A DNA stretch of 64,000 nucleotides. Origin: Dolomedes plantarius. Lineage: Eukaryota > Arthropoda > Arachnida > Araneae > Dolomedidae. How positions within the stretch are numbered: position 1 is the first letter of the stretch; each line of letters starts with the position of its first letter. The notes beneath the pieces were generated by a model. The model was not told where the DNA came from. It did no database searches and saw only the letters and a program-made list of their open reading frames with translations. The position numbers and the translations under genes were made by a program. Positions 1 to 10,411 of this stretch are shown here, piece by piece. The stretch is from NCBI GenBank assembly GCA_907164885.2, contig OU015496.1, forward strand, positions 102,912,325 through 102,976,324, given 5' to 3'.

Positions 1-166
1 GAAAGAGAGGTGAGTGTTTGTACATTATAAAAAAATTCTGAATTGTGTTCTATAGTGCTGGGGAGTTCGCACGAAGAGTGCCAAAGAAGTAGCGATTGTG
101 TATGGTGTCATTCTATATAGTAAAACTCTGAGTTTTGTCTAAAAGTATAATATCTACGGCACTAGC
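1..166 (+). other. 5' leader of Ty3/gypsy element 1
   Basis: This stretch leads directly into the gag-like frame at 167 and has no long reading frame of its own. It is probably the untranslated leader of an element whose 5' LTR and primer-binding site lie before the window starts. No LTR end or primer-binding site could be recognised in it. Confidence 0.4.
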
Positions 167-940
167 ATGTCAGCAGAGGAAGTAGCTCAGCTACGCGAGC
201 AGTTAGAACAATTAGCATTAAATGGCCGGGAAGAACACCAAACAGGCCAGACTGCAGGGTGGCAGCATTTGGCTAATTTTGTGGCCATGACTGCACCACA
301 AAATGCTTGGTTTTCGGGGGAAGGATCTGTCATTAGATATTTAGAGGCAGTTGAGGAACATTGCGTGAGCTATCCTGCCTCAGACGCACAAAAGTTGGTG
401 ATTGCAAAAAGAGGGCTGCGGGGAGCGGCTAAGCAATGGTATGATGTTATTGGGTCCAGTGGGATCACTACATTTGAGCAGTTTGCTGAAAAGCTAAAGA
501 AAACATTTCCAGAAGTAAGGGATACCCTTAGGTTGGAGCAGGAATTATATGGAGTATGTCAAAAGCCAGCGCAAACCGCGTACGAGGTGGTCATTCGGAA
601 ATGTGAGTTATTGAAGAAACTCAATGTGAACCAAACGGAAGAAAGGAAGGTTAAATTAATTACAGATCTAGTAAACCCTAATGCGCAAGATTTTTTAGAA
701 ATTATCAGGCCCAAAGATCTAACAGAGCTAATTGAGGGGGTGATAAAGTACGACCAAAGACACCCACCGAGTATACGAAATGCGGTTCCGGACAATGTTG
801 GGAGATTTTATAGAAGGCCACAAATGGATAGAGGGATCCAACAGAGTGGAAATTGGCCATATCCTCCTAGGTATAATAGGCCACAGGCCATTACAAACCC
901 TAGATACCCTGACATTCAGTATGAGCGCAATTTAAACTAG
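167..940 (+). CDS. gag-like protein of Ty3/gypsy element 1
   Basis: An open 257-codon frame begins with ATG at 167. The protein has a charged coiled-coil-like N terminus (residues 5-20), then a helical capsid-type region (about 45-200) with the pattern GLRGAAKQWYDVIG and TFEQFAEKLKKTFPE seen in retrotransposon gag proteins. The last 50 residues are rich in Arg, Pro, Tyr and Asn and end without a CCHC zinc knuckle. Gag proteins of this family assemble the cytoplasmic particle that packages element RNA. The frame stops 26 nt before an integrase frame, so protease, reverse transcriptase and RNase H are absent. The zinc knuckle was probably lost in the same internal deletion. The assignment rests on domain-style resemblance, not on a search. 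Confidence 0.7.
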   Translation: MSAEEVAQLREQLEQLALNGREEHQTGQTAGWQHLANFVAMTAPQNAWFSGEGSVIRYLEAVEEHCVSYPASDAQKLVIAKRGLRGAAKQWYDVIGSSGITTFEQFAEKLKKTFPEVRDTLRLEQELYGVCQKPAQTAYEVVIRKCELLKKLNVNQTEERKVKLITDLVNPNAQDFLEIIRPKDLTELIEGVIKYDQRHPPSIRNAVPDNVGRFYRRPQMDRGIQQSGNWPYPPRYNRPQAITNPRYPDIQYERNLN

Positions 941-966
941 GGAGGGGCAACAAGAAGAGGGGCTCG

Positions 967-2895
967 TTGTCCAACACAGGTGGAAAAACCCCTAGGAAAG
1001 AATGGGTCACGCAATATGTTCGAAGCTGCGACACATGTCAAAGAATAAATTATGTGAATCACAAGCCTGCAGGGTACCTCACAAACATTGTAGCGACATT
1101 TCCTAATGCTATCGTCGGAGTGGATTTATTGGGACCATATCCCATAAGTGCCCATGGAAAGTTTAGATATTTGTTAGTGATCGCTGATCATTTTTCAAAA
1201 TGGGCGGAAATTGTACCCCTGAGGCGCGCATCAGCTCAGGCAGTCACAAATGCGTTCATGCAGAAATATGTGTTTCAATATTCTGCACCAGTACAATTAA
1301 TTAGTGACAATGGCCAACAATTTGTAAGTAAGATATTTGAGGATATGTGTGAAAAGTTAAACATAAAGCACTGCAAAATGGTCACATATCGAGCGCAATC
1401 TAATATTGCGGAGCGAGTAAATCGAAATATTGTGCGGATGATCGCAGCTTACATTGAGAAATACCACCAAAATTGGGATAAGTATATTCAAGAATTTACT
1501 TATGCACTTCGCACGGCTCAGCACGACTCCACGGGGAAAACACCAGCAGAAGTTTTTTTGGGACGAAAATTAATGACACCCTTAGATCGAATGTTTTTTG
1601 TACAGCAGCGAGAGTCTGAATTTCAAACGAAAGATATAGAACAGTTATTACACGAAACGCGTAAATGGAATGATGCCGCTCGAAATACCCAAAAGAAATA
1701 CTATGATACCAAAAGGCGAGAAAATAATGTTCAAGTTGGAGATTGGGTACTCATGGCAACACACCATTTATCTAGTGCTCAAAAGCATTTTGTAAGTAAA
1801 TTTGCACCAAAGTTTGAGGGCCCATATCTAGTGCAAAGTTCCCGAAATAACGTTCTGACGATTCAAAAGCACGGGAAGCAGATCGCGGTAAATGTGGATC
1901 AGTGTCGAGTGTATATTAATCGACAAACCATGGTGGATTTAGATCAGAAATTAGAACGAAAATCGAAATCTACACAAAGTTCTGAACTCCAGGGTCAAAA
2001 TGAAGCAGGCCCCTCAAAATCGCAAAAACGTGTTGCAGACACACCGATTGAGAATTCCGAAAAGAAACAGAATCCGCATTTTCAAAATGAAGCAGGCCCC
2101 TCAAAATCGCAAAAACGTGTTACAGACACACCGATTGAGAATTCCGGAAAGAATCAGCAGAATCCGCATTTTCAAAATGAACATAGCCCTCCACAGTCAT
2201 GCTTGAAACAGAAACATGAAAACGGAGATCAGACAGCAAAAAAAGTCCAATTTAGAATCCCAGGGCCGCACATAAGGGGAAAACGAAAGTTTTCAAACGG
2301 TAATGCAATTCCAGAAAAAAAATGCAAGAAGAAAGAGGGTCCAGCAAAACCCTATTTTTACACATCCAAATTTAATCCAAGTAATGTGCGACGAGAAACA
2401 ATTGGCCGGAGAATACCGACCTACAGTTATACAGATCAAAGTTCAGGGCCCACACCAGGACCCCCGAAATCCAGCAGCCATAACACTCAGAAGCAACCGC
2501 CTCAGAAACGGCAGTTGGCAGACGGTGTATCGGGGCAATATGAAAAACAACCACGGTACGAACTCAGAAAGAGGAGGGCGAAGACGCAGATGGGGACTTC
2601 GCAAAGGAAACAACGCATTTCAGCGGTTATTCCAAACAATAAACAACACCGAAAAGGCAGAATGGCTTCGGGAAAATCTAGACGGAAGCCTCAAATCAGG
2701 AAGGAACGATTTAGGCCACATTCTGATGTTCGATGGATAGCTTGGTTGGATACAGTGCGAGCTCAGATGTGTGGTGATGTATCAATTCAACATTATAGAT
2801 TTTCAGATTGGAGCCGGACCTCAGAGTCTTCCAAAGTCGAACTTTTTTTTTGTGAAAATACATTAATAGTAAAATACCTTGGAACGCAGCTCTGA
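967..2895 (+). CDS. Ty3/gypsy integrase with long basic tail (5' part deleted)
   Basis: A 642-codon open frame; 967 is a TTG, so the frame is really an entry from the deleted pol and the true start is unknown. Residues 20-25 (SCDTCQ) are the CxxC half of the HHCC zinc finger; the HH half is missing. The catalytic core follows: D53 in GVDLLGP, D114 in LISDNGQQF and E149 in SNIAERVN, with 34 residues between D114 and E149 as expected for a DD35E integrase. A GPY-type module (DWVLMATHHL, FEGPYLVQ) lies near 260-300. After about 325 comes a roughly 320-residue tail rich in Lys, Arg, Gln, Ser and Pro that looks disordered and holds a tandem duplication. Integrases insert element cDNA into nuclear DNA. 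The core residues are intact, but the truncated zinc finger argues against normal activity. No stop interrupts the frame. Confidence 0.75.
   Translation: MSNTGGKTPRKEWVTQYVRSCDTCQRINYVNHKPAGYLTNIVATFPNAIVGVDLLGPYPISAHGKFRYLLVIADHFSKWAEIVPLRRASAQAVTNAFMQKYVFQYSAPVQLISDNGQQFVSKIFEDMCEKLNIKHCKMVTYRAQSNIAERVNRNIVRMIAAYIEKYHQNWDKYIQEFTYALRTAQHDSTGKTPAEVFLGRKLMTPLDRMFFVQQRESEFQTKDIEQLLHETRKWNDAARNTQKKYYDTKRRENNVQVGDWVLMATHHLSSAQKHFVSKFAPKFEGPYLVQSSRNNVLTIQKHGKQIAVNVDQCRVYINRQTMVDLDQKLERKSKSTQSSELQGQNEAGPSKSQKRVADTPIENSEKKQNPHFQNEAGPSKSQKRVTDTPIENSGKNQQNPHFQNEHSPPQSCLKQKHENGDQTAKKVQFRIPGPHIRGKRKFSNGNAIPEKKCKKKEGPAKPYFYTSKFNPSNVRRETIGRRIPTYSYTDQSSGPTPGPPKSSSHNTQKQPPQKRQLADGVSGQYEKQPRYELRKRRAKTQMGTSQRKQRISAVIPNNKQHRKGRMASGKSRRKPQIRKERFRPHSDVRWIAWLDTVRAQMCGDVSIQHYRFSDWSRTSESSKVELFFCENTLIVKYLGTQL
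1996..2172 (+). repeat. in-frame tandem duplication in integrase tail
   Basis: Two adjacent copies of an 87- and a 90-bp unit (residues about 344-372 and 373-402) begin with QNEAGPSKSQKRV. They differ by a few bases and one extra codon. The duplication keeps the frame, and each copy carries basic and Ser/Pro-rich residues. Confidence 0.9.
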
Positions 2896-4413
2896 TATTT
2901 TGAGTAATCAGTGCTATGAGTCTATAATGATATAATTGATTTTGTTATACAATCTGAATTCTGATTGGTATGTAATAACTTTAATGATGGCTTTGTAATA
3001 ATTTTTAACGCGAGGTATTTTCAAAAAAGTGTCATGTGGAACTCTGGAATTGTAGTAAGTGAAACTTGTGATAAGAATGTAATTTTATGGCATAAAAATG
3101 TAAAATTTTGGAATATATTGTGATTCTATTGCATAAAAATGTAATTTTTTTTAGGAATATAATGTAATTTTGTATCAAAGTTTGACTTGAATGTATAATA
3201 TTGCTTGCTAAATATTTGATGTTGAATGCGTATTTCGAATTGTAATAATTAAGGTTAAACACGTGTCGTCACTAAGCTGTAATATCCCCTCTCTCAGAGC
3301 GATCAAGGTCACACAGAGGAATTTGCAATTTAACCTCGGAAGAAAACCATGGTCTCTTAAATTGTAAATCCCCAACGGCTCTCTGACACGGGCCGACACA
3401 TTTAACTAATTGATCCCTAACAACACTAGCGCTCGTTACACATTCCACGCACAAACAGATTGCTTTAGTAGTATAAATAGATATATAGATTGTTTTGTTA
3501 GGTATTTGTAGATGTATTAGAATTGGTAAATATTTACATGCATTGTAATCAACTGACTGTACATAGCAGACATTTCTTTGTATTTCTGACATTTGTGATG
3601 TCATGTCTGAAATATTTTTTTTAAGTATCCTTAGAACTTGAAACTGAAAAAAAAAAAGGCTTTTAGTGTCAGCCTTGCCTAGATTTAAATGGCATTATAT
3701 TGAGATCCCGGACAGAAATGATTAATGAACTAAATTTAGGTATCTTATATAACACAATTTAAATTCTGAAGTATCAAGAAAGTATATGCCTAATTTTCAC
3801 TTTTTTTTACAACTAATAAAATGTTAATACTATGTTTTGTTTGTACAATTGAGAAAACTAACAAGTGAAATACAATTGAAAATTGAAATGTGCAACTGTT
3901 CAGTTAGAAATGCTTAGAAATTGAAATTGTAGTTTTAGAATGTTTAAGATTGCAGGTGAATTATATATTTTGGTGCAGGAATAAGGTTACTATGAAACTT
4001 GTATTTTGGATGTCTGAACGGGATTCCGGTCAGTCAGACATGAGTGCAGCTCTACGTTTAAATTAGATTATTTTTTGTTTAAGTAGACGGAGGTGTACTT
4101 GCAGTGAGGGATACCAGGAGGAAGAAGTGCTGGCTACAGAATGAGATGGACGCACCAGCAATTGCCAGGGAGCCGAAGGACAAGTTCCGATGAAATGCTG
4201 CCGATCACACTATACGGCAGAGAAGGGCTATTATTCATTTGAGTTAGTTTTTCCGGGATTCCAGCTATGGACTCCGAATTAAGAACAACCTGCCGATGAT
4301 GAAGTGCAGAGACTTTTTGTAATAAACTTTACTTCTAGGTTATGTTACTCAAGACGAACGAATGTTAAAAGGGGTAAGGAATCAGTTCAGGCAGAGAGTA
4401 GTTTCTAGGGGAG
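2896..4413 (+). other. 3' non-coding part of gypsy element 1
   Basis: About 1.5 kb separates the integrase stop from the probable 3' LTR. It is AT-rich with many stops in all frames, so no env-like gene is supported. A short inverted repeat lies at about 3321-3370 (AATTTGCAATTTAA against TTAAATTGTAAATCC). A purine-rich tract TAGGGGAG at 4406-4413 abuts the LTR start and is the likely polypurine tract. Confidence 0.4.
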
Positions 4414-5072
4414 TGTAGGAAATTGCATAGACTCCCAATCGGGTGGGGAGTTTTATTAAAAATCCGCGCCCGCACCCCGTTAAAGGGGTGGCGGTCTAAA
4501 TTTTTTTGTTGGGTCAGGGAGAGTGTAGGGTTCGCGTGTTGCTCAGATGCAAATTTCTGGAAGCAGCGCTGTACATGCCAGCCAAAGTAAGTTCGGCGCA
4601 GGTGTTTGACCTATTTAAAGTTCACACGTTGAGTTGGCAAAAGCCCAAGACTTTAGTAGCGATACGGGAGAGAGCGAGGCAAGCTTGATGGAAGGTGATA
4701 GCTGTGTTTAACTGATAGAGCGTGTATTGGTATTTAGCCGAGGTGGCTGCACGACTTCGAGAATTAGCTCAGAGCCGAGGTGTACGTGTATTGTTAGTAA
4801 ATGCCTACTCTGCCTGAGGGATTCATTGCGACCTTTAGTTTCTTAGTACCGCGGGTTGCGGTACTGTTGTGTATTATTTTGGAAGCCCCAAGTCTGTATA
4901 TGTTAGTCTGCCTCTACGTAGAGAATAAAGGAGTTATTCTAGAGTTATCCCTCGTACTTTATAATGTGCCTGGACCGTTAGAGATATAAAAAGAAAGGAA
5001 GAACCACATAAGATGACCGACAGTAATACTGGGGATTCTATTCTTAACCTTCTTGTAGGTAAGTTCTTACAT
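4414..5072 (+). mobile_element. probable 3' LTR of gypsy element 1
   Basis: The candidate starts TGTAGG at 4414 just after the purine tract TAGGGGAG, as a 3' LTR should. It is GC-richer than its flanks and has a polyadenylation-type AATAAA at about 4923. The right end is a guess; a terminal TTACA at 5068-5072 and an earlier CACA near 5008 are both possible. The matching 5' LTR is outside the window, so it cannot be confirmed by pairing. Confidence 0.4.
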
Positions 5073-5189
5073 TTACACTATGCTTAAACAGTCAAAGGGA
5101 TTCGAAACATGCAATGTCTAAGGTTTCTAAAGTCAGATCCCTTCTCACTGTTTTAGAAAATTCATTCCACACTATTTTCTGTATACAAC

Positions 5190-5466
5190 ATGAAGCCTAA
5201 GCCTGTACAAGGAAGAGCGCGACCACTTGCTGAGAAGCTCCCCCGCAAAACTACTGCTCCGGGAATAAAGGAAAAAAAAGTACAAGGATTTGCAAGAGTT
5301 GCTTCAGTTTATTCCTCCATGCAATAATTTTTTTTATAATTCTCTACAAGTTTGTCAAACAGGACAACGGCCCCGTAGGGTAGAGGTGGAGGCTGATCCC
5401 GATGATAAAGACGATCACAAAGAAGCTTTGGAGGAAGATCTTATTTTGTACATAGACTCTGAATAA
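5190..5466 (+). pseudogene. decayed coding fragment with acidic C terminus, unassigned
   Basis: Reading from ATG 5190 gives 45 codons (MKPKPVQGRARPLAEKLPRK at its start) and then a stop. A second frame, entered after a stop at about 5260, continues for about 65 codons. It contains KYKDLQELLQFIPPCNN and a strongly acidic end (ADPDDKDDHKEALEED) and stops with TAA at 5464-5466. The frame break and the composition suggest the 3' end of an old gene, perhaps a transposase or a spliced gene. I do not recognise the family. A short ATG frame at 5013-5057 upstream ends at a perfect-looking splice donor, AG|GTAAGT, and could be a first exon. An AATAAA overlaps the stop codon. Confidence 0.35.
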
Positions 5467-5621
5467 AAATCACCGAAAGTGTACAATAAACTAACTTTTT
5501 AAGGTGAGGGTGTAGAAATTATTGAGCAATTCAACCATAAATTTGTTGTTGAATTGTTCAATAATTCCTACATCATTACCAAAAGAAGTTTAATGTACAA
5601 ATTAGGTGATTTTTATTCAGA
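5458..5621. repeat. 164-bp imperfect palindrome
   Basis: The left arm starts TCTGAATAAAAATCACC at 5458. The right arm ends GGTGATTTTTATTCAGA at 5621. Matching continues inward to a core of GAAATTATTGAGCAATTCAA facing TTGAATTGTTCAATAATTCC, with about 10 nt between. Arms are about 75 bp with scattered mismatches. The left arm overlaps the stop codon of the preceding fragment, and both arms carry an outward AATAAA/TTTATT. Confidence 0.85.
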
Positions 5622-5629
5622 TTACTAAT

Positions 5630-7400
5630 AAAGAATGTAAATTTAATTTAATAAACTTCTTGTTTGATATTCTGTACTCTGATTTATCACTGCAACTTAT
5701 TTACCTTTGGAAGTCAAGGGGTACAAGGGATACTTGTTATCATTATATGATGATCGTAGGAGTAAGGAATTAATTGTTTCAAAAGCACATTACTCAATAT
5801 TCAAGTTATGTACTCTAGAACCATAATATAACCATTATACAGACTTGAGAGTTTCAGTGATTTTAGTATAATGTTTTAACTTTAATCTGCGTTTTCTCAA
5901 AATGATGGAATTGTCTTCTCCCCTCATCATTTCAGTTCACAGCGCAAATGTTTATCGTAACAAGTATTATACCATGTAAATCTAAATAATTTAAAACTAT
6001 ACACTTTTACATATAAAATATATGTTTATCAGATAAGCCAAAAAATAGTATAAATATAAAACTGCAAATACTTTATTTTTGGCAGGAGGGTAGAATATAT
6101 CGCATTTCAAGTCTATCTATCGTCTTAAAGCAAAATTCTAAAACCTTAATATCCTGCTAAGATTAAAGTCAGTAAGCTAGAGTCCCACTGTCGGCATAAA
6201 AGTGTGTAGCCATTCAGATTTGAGTTTACACCGTATGTCGCTGTCTCATTAGCATCCGAATTTACGCTGATTACAATTAGAATAAGACCTGTCATTAGAC
6301 ATTTTTGTCTTAATTTTATTCCTAAATAAGGTCGACTTTTTATTTGGCTGTAATTGTAAAAATTTTATCAAAATCAAATGGCTAAGTATTACTTATTCTA
6401 GAATATTGTTTACAAATTTCCGGGTACTGGATCATGCAATCTAAAAACCGTACACTGAGTATTTCCTTTTATTATTCATGGGTACTAAATTTCTCCTCAT
6501 ACCTATTAATTAAAGTTGATATGATGGCAAAAATAGGGAAGAAATTTTATGTCTAAAAATGATTAATTTAATGAATGTTCTGTATTGAAGACAAATGCTA
6601 CACGATTAATCTAAAAATTATTAACATAAATTCTATGTAGTAATTATACTTTAGTCCTCTTTTAATCCCGAATTTACGAATTTTAGTGAACCTCCTTCCG
6701 TTGGTTTAGTTATATGCTCAAGTCCGATAAGTGTCTATAACAACATACATCATTCATAAGAGTTAAATAATTTAGAGTGCCGATTTAAATAGCCTCATCA
6801 ATCAATATTCATCATGCTCAACTTAAATAAAACCGATAAACGCAGATGTGATACAATATCCGGATCCCGAGAAATACTTTATAAGCACGGCTGACCAGAA
6901 TATACTGAAACTGTCATAAAGTGACACGAAGAGGTGATAAAGACGTATTTATTTATAAGGAAGAGACAAGCAAAACCCAAGCGTTTTATTTCCGAGCGAT
7001 TTCGTTATTACATTAACTGAGTCGAAAGAATACGGGGCGACACGAGTTCTCGAAATGCTTCCAGCAGTTTATTTATGGAAGAATTTTCTGTAGTGCGCCC
7101 CAAAGAAAATGCTTTTAAAAGCGCATTTCGCATTAGTATTTCGGGCCTCACTTCTGAATGCTGAAGCAAATTGTTTGTCATAAAGAATGTGAACAATCTG
7201 TGTTGTTGTCAAGCATGAAAGGCGACGGCCGTAAAAATCTGTGAAGCCTTAGAGTGTATGTACAATAAAATGTAGATAAACTATTATATCAGTGACAGAA
7301 CCCTTTTCAAGCATATGCCAGAAATAAAATACATGATGCTTCTAAGAATGCGGAAAAAGGATATCTATTATTTTTCCCATAATCTTATCTTAAACAAACA
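5630..7400. other. AT-rich non-coding stretch
   Basis: No supported gene or element. Short frames here lack codon structure or known motifs. A GC-richer patch at about 7000-7200 gives a 62-codon minus-strand frame of no recognised family. Confidence 0.5.
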
Positions 7401-7401
7401 G

Positions 7402-7440
<39 letters not shown>

Positions 7441-7441
7441 G
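7401..7441. repeat. (CA)n(TA)n microsatellite
   Basis: A short CA run passes directly into about 15 TA units. Confidence 0.9.
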
Positions 7442-7579
7442 CTGTTTTTTGTGCGTGCATAACGCGTCCGTTTTTTCTGATACACGTACCATTCCAAAGC
7501 TCTTTAGCGTTTTCGCATACTCTGAGCATTTTGCGATGGGAAAAAATGGATGTTGCCATTTGAAAATTTTGAGTTTCTG

Positions 7580-7736
7580 AACCTATAACTGTAACCGTGA
7601 GCGCCACTTGGTTGCCATTCACAGAATCCCGAGCTCATACCTCTGAATAACTATATCTGAAATCTCATCTCAATCGGTTGAACGAAACAGTCGCTAGAGG
7701 TCCATATATCGACAAAGTTCCTTTATAACCACCCTG
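7580..7736. mobile_element. terminal part of a mariner-like element
   Basis: The segment ends TTATAACCACCCTG followed by TA. Its reverse complement CAGGGTGGTTATAA equals the first 14 bases of the mariner-like element at 45006, and a nearby AAGTTCC is also shared. No partner end was found to the left, so this is a truncated copy or a relative that shares only the terminus. Confidence 0.4.
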
Positions 7737-7739
7737 TAT

Positions 7740-8848
7740 ATATATACAAATATACATAAATATATATATATGTTAACAATTAATTAAGGGGAAAAATAAT
7801 TAAGTTAATATTTAAAGGGGGCTTCAGGATAGATTAATTTCGTGGCGTCAAACGCCACTAGTTTCATACAGCATAGAACGAGCGAGCCGCGATTTTTATA
7901 TATGAGCCGACGTTGCCCCGCCCCCAAATCTCTGGCCTGGAGCTGCCACTGCTTCTAAAAATGCCAGTTTCTTTAAGCCGGAAAATACTTCTCTGATATG
8001 TGGCTGCATTTTGATTCGTTTCTTCACTTCCGCAAACCGGTGCCATACATCCTAGTTTGCATGATCTTATCTTCTTTTTTTAATCCTGGAAGATGTTAGT
8101 GTAAAACAGCTGGATATTATAATCTTGAGAGTGGTAGTTGGAAACTAAACAAAGAATTGAATTGGATTGGAACAGACAACTCGAGAGAAAGAAATAAGTA
8201 AATAAATGATTGTTTTGTTGGTCTCAGGCATAACAGTCCCCTCTTGCAATAGGAGATCAAAGGTGGCAAGGATATAAATTGTGAAGTCGAGTAGAAATAA
8301 CTGCATGAAAAAGGAATAAGGTGATTCTATGAATAGTGTAACCTTTCTATTCGTTACTCAGGTTGAAGGGGCTTCTTTTCCCCTTCGATTTCCCCTTCGG
8401 GAGATTAGTTGCATCTAAAGGGAATACTCTCAAAATTCAGCTATAATATGGAAGTCATTAATACTGAGTACTAAGTAAGTATACGCTATTTAAAAAAAAA
8501 TTGCTTCACTTGAAAATAAAGGGAAAAATTTCCAGTATGGAAAAATTTTGATTTTATTAATTATCCCTATTTCACACACACACATATACACACAGTCTGA
8601 TATTGCCATAATTAAAAAAATTATCCAGTTATGTATGAATTAATAAAGTATGAATTAACTAAAAAGTAATTTATTTCTTTTTTGATTTTCACATGTTCAT
8701 AAATAATGATTAATTCCAGGTAAAATTTTGTAATCAAAGATGGTTTATGACAATTATATTAATACTTTTTTAAGGACATATGAAAGAAATAGTTAAATTG
8801 TTTTTACTCGCTTTTGATTGCACTCGATAACTCAAAAATAACTTTTCT
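7740..8848. other. non-coding stretch
   Basis: No gene seen. It holds short TA and CA runs (7740-7770, 8574-8595) and a small GGGGCTTCTTTTCCCC inverted repeat at about 8367. Confidence 0.4.
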
Positions 8849-9272
8849 GAAGATATTTTCTTTATAAATAAAATCGTTATACAAACTGCCCAACAAAGAG
8901 TCTTTAATATTAAGACAGGACATAGAGCTATAAACTGCACATTTCGAACGTATGGAACCAGAAAATATCGATTCATACAGTATATACACACGTTTATAGA
9001 AACTATATAATTTAAACAAAATAATATTCAAATGCAGCAGTTCAACATTTTTAATGAGAATCTTTCGCTTGTCTTCTACTTTTATAATGACACAATTGTT
9101 ATAATAATATATTTTTCAGCGTTTAAGAATAAAGTAGTCGAAATTAGTCGAAACTAACTTTTCCGAAGATAGTTTCATTATAAATAAACTGTTTAAATAA
9201 ACATTTCCTCCGACAGTCTTTAATATAATGATAAGACGGAGAGCTACAAACATGATATTTCTCCCTCCCTCT

Positions 9273-9274
<2 letters not shown>

Positions 9275-9330
<56 letters not shown>
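9275..9330. repeat. (TA)n array
   Basis: Uninterrupted TA dinucleotides abutting the left end of the MITE at 9331. Confidence 0.95.
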
Positions 9331-9332
<2 letters not shown>

Positions 9333-9490
9333 GTGAAACTTCTCTAGACGGCATCCCCTGAAAACCGCAACTTTAGTTCGGAACCGTTACTGGCTGACAT
9401 AGAGAAATCCACCCCTATTGGACAGTCACCCCTTAAAACGGTCCCATTTTTTTCGGAACCATTACTGGCCGCCAAAAAGAAGTTTCAATG
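9331..9490. mobile_element. MITE, about 160 bp, between two TA arrays
   Basis: Left end TAGTGAAACTTCT and right end AGAAGTTTCAATG form an inverted pair. Inside, CGGAACCGTTACTGGC (about 9380) is repeated as CGGAACCATTACTGGC (about 9455). It has no coding capacity and looks like a pogo/Tigger-type non-autonomous element. Confidence 0.6.
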
Positions 9491-9507
9491 TTCTTTTTTC
9501 ATAAATA

Positions 9508-9513
<6 letters not shown>

Positions 9514-9571
<58 letters not shown>
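9514..9571. repeat. (TA)n array
   Basis: Perfect TA run just right of the MITE at 9331-9490. Confidence 0.95.
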
Positions 9572-9575
<4 letters not shown>

Positions 9576-9880
9576 AAAACATAATAGATACAAGATTTTT
9601 TTAAGTCAAAAACAGCACTATTTTGTGAAATATTCATTATAAACTAGCTGTTTATACATACGTTCCAACAGACAGTCTTTTATATTAAGATGAGGCAGAA
9701 AACTACGAATAATACATTTCTAACGTATGAAACCAGAATAATACCGATCTAGATAGTGTATACACACGTTCATAAAAATCGTATATATTAGACAATATAA
9801 TATTCAAATACAGCAATCCGAATTTTTCATGAGAATCTTTCCCTTTTTCTATATTTAGAATAACACGCTTCTTGCATACA

Positions 9881-10259
9881 TTTTTTTCTTTATATCATAG
9901 AGAACAATTTGCAACTGATTCAAGACCTTTTTCAGAGATATTTACGGTCGACGCCCCTTATGCTTGTCAACGGCGGAGGTTGTTTACGTTCTTTTAGGAC
10001 TAACAATTTGCTCAGTATTCCGATGTGATATAAAATGCTAATGCGAAACGCAACTTTAAAAGTATTTGCTTTGAAGTGTGTTTACAAGCGAAGGCTTTTA
10101 CGAACAAACAGAAGTGGGTGCATTTTAGAAGATATATTTGTTGTTGTCTCACTGCTCTACGAATAAAATAGAGGAAAATAATAAGAAAATCTCGCTGGAT
10201 ATAGTAAACAAATATGTTTTTCGAAGTTTCTGTAGCTGAGCTGCAAAATACACAATTGC

Positions 10260-10260
<1 letters not shown>
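9881..10260. other. non-coding stretch
   Basis: No gene or element recognised between the repeat block and the next TA array. Confidence 0.4.

Positions 10261-10327
<67 letters not shown>
10261..10327. repeat. (TA)n array
   Basis: About 33 TA units, 85 bp left of the mariner-like element. Confidence 0.95.
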
Positions 10328-10331
<4 letters not shown>

Positions 10332-10411
10332 CAAAAGAGCATTGGCTTATGAAATAGAGCATGGCGGCTAAACTATTGATGTAAGTATGTATTTATGTGT
10401 GCATGTATATA

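Larger units (their letters stand above)
8849..9880. repeat. three diverged direct repeats of about 310 bp
   Basis: Copies begin near 8849, 9163 and 9610. Shared landmarks are GAAGATA followed by TATAAATAAA, AGTCTTTAATATTAAGA, AACGTATG, TATACACACGTT, ATAATATTCAAAT and GAGAATCTTTC. The middle copy is interrupted after CATGATATTTCTC by TA arrays and a MITE. No coding potential is seen. Confidence 0.7.

Noticed and set aside
2000..2740. Alternative plus frames inside the integrase tail
   Set aside because: Their composition follows from the overlapping integrase frame and the duplicated unit.
4506..4989. Two 60-codon frames inside the probable 3' LTR
   Set aside because: Short, no motif, and they lie in a block better explained as an LTR.
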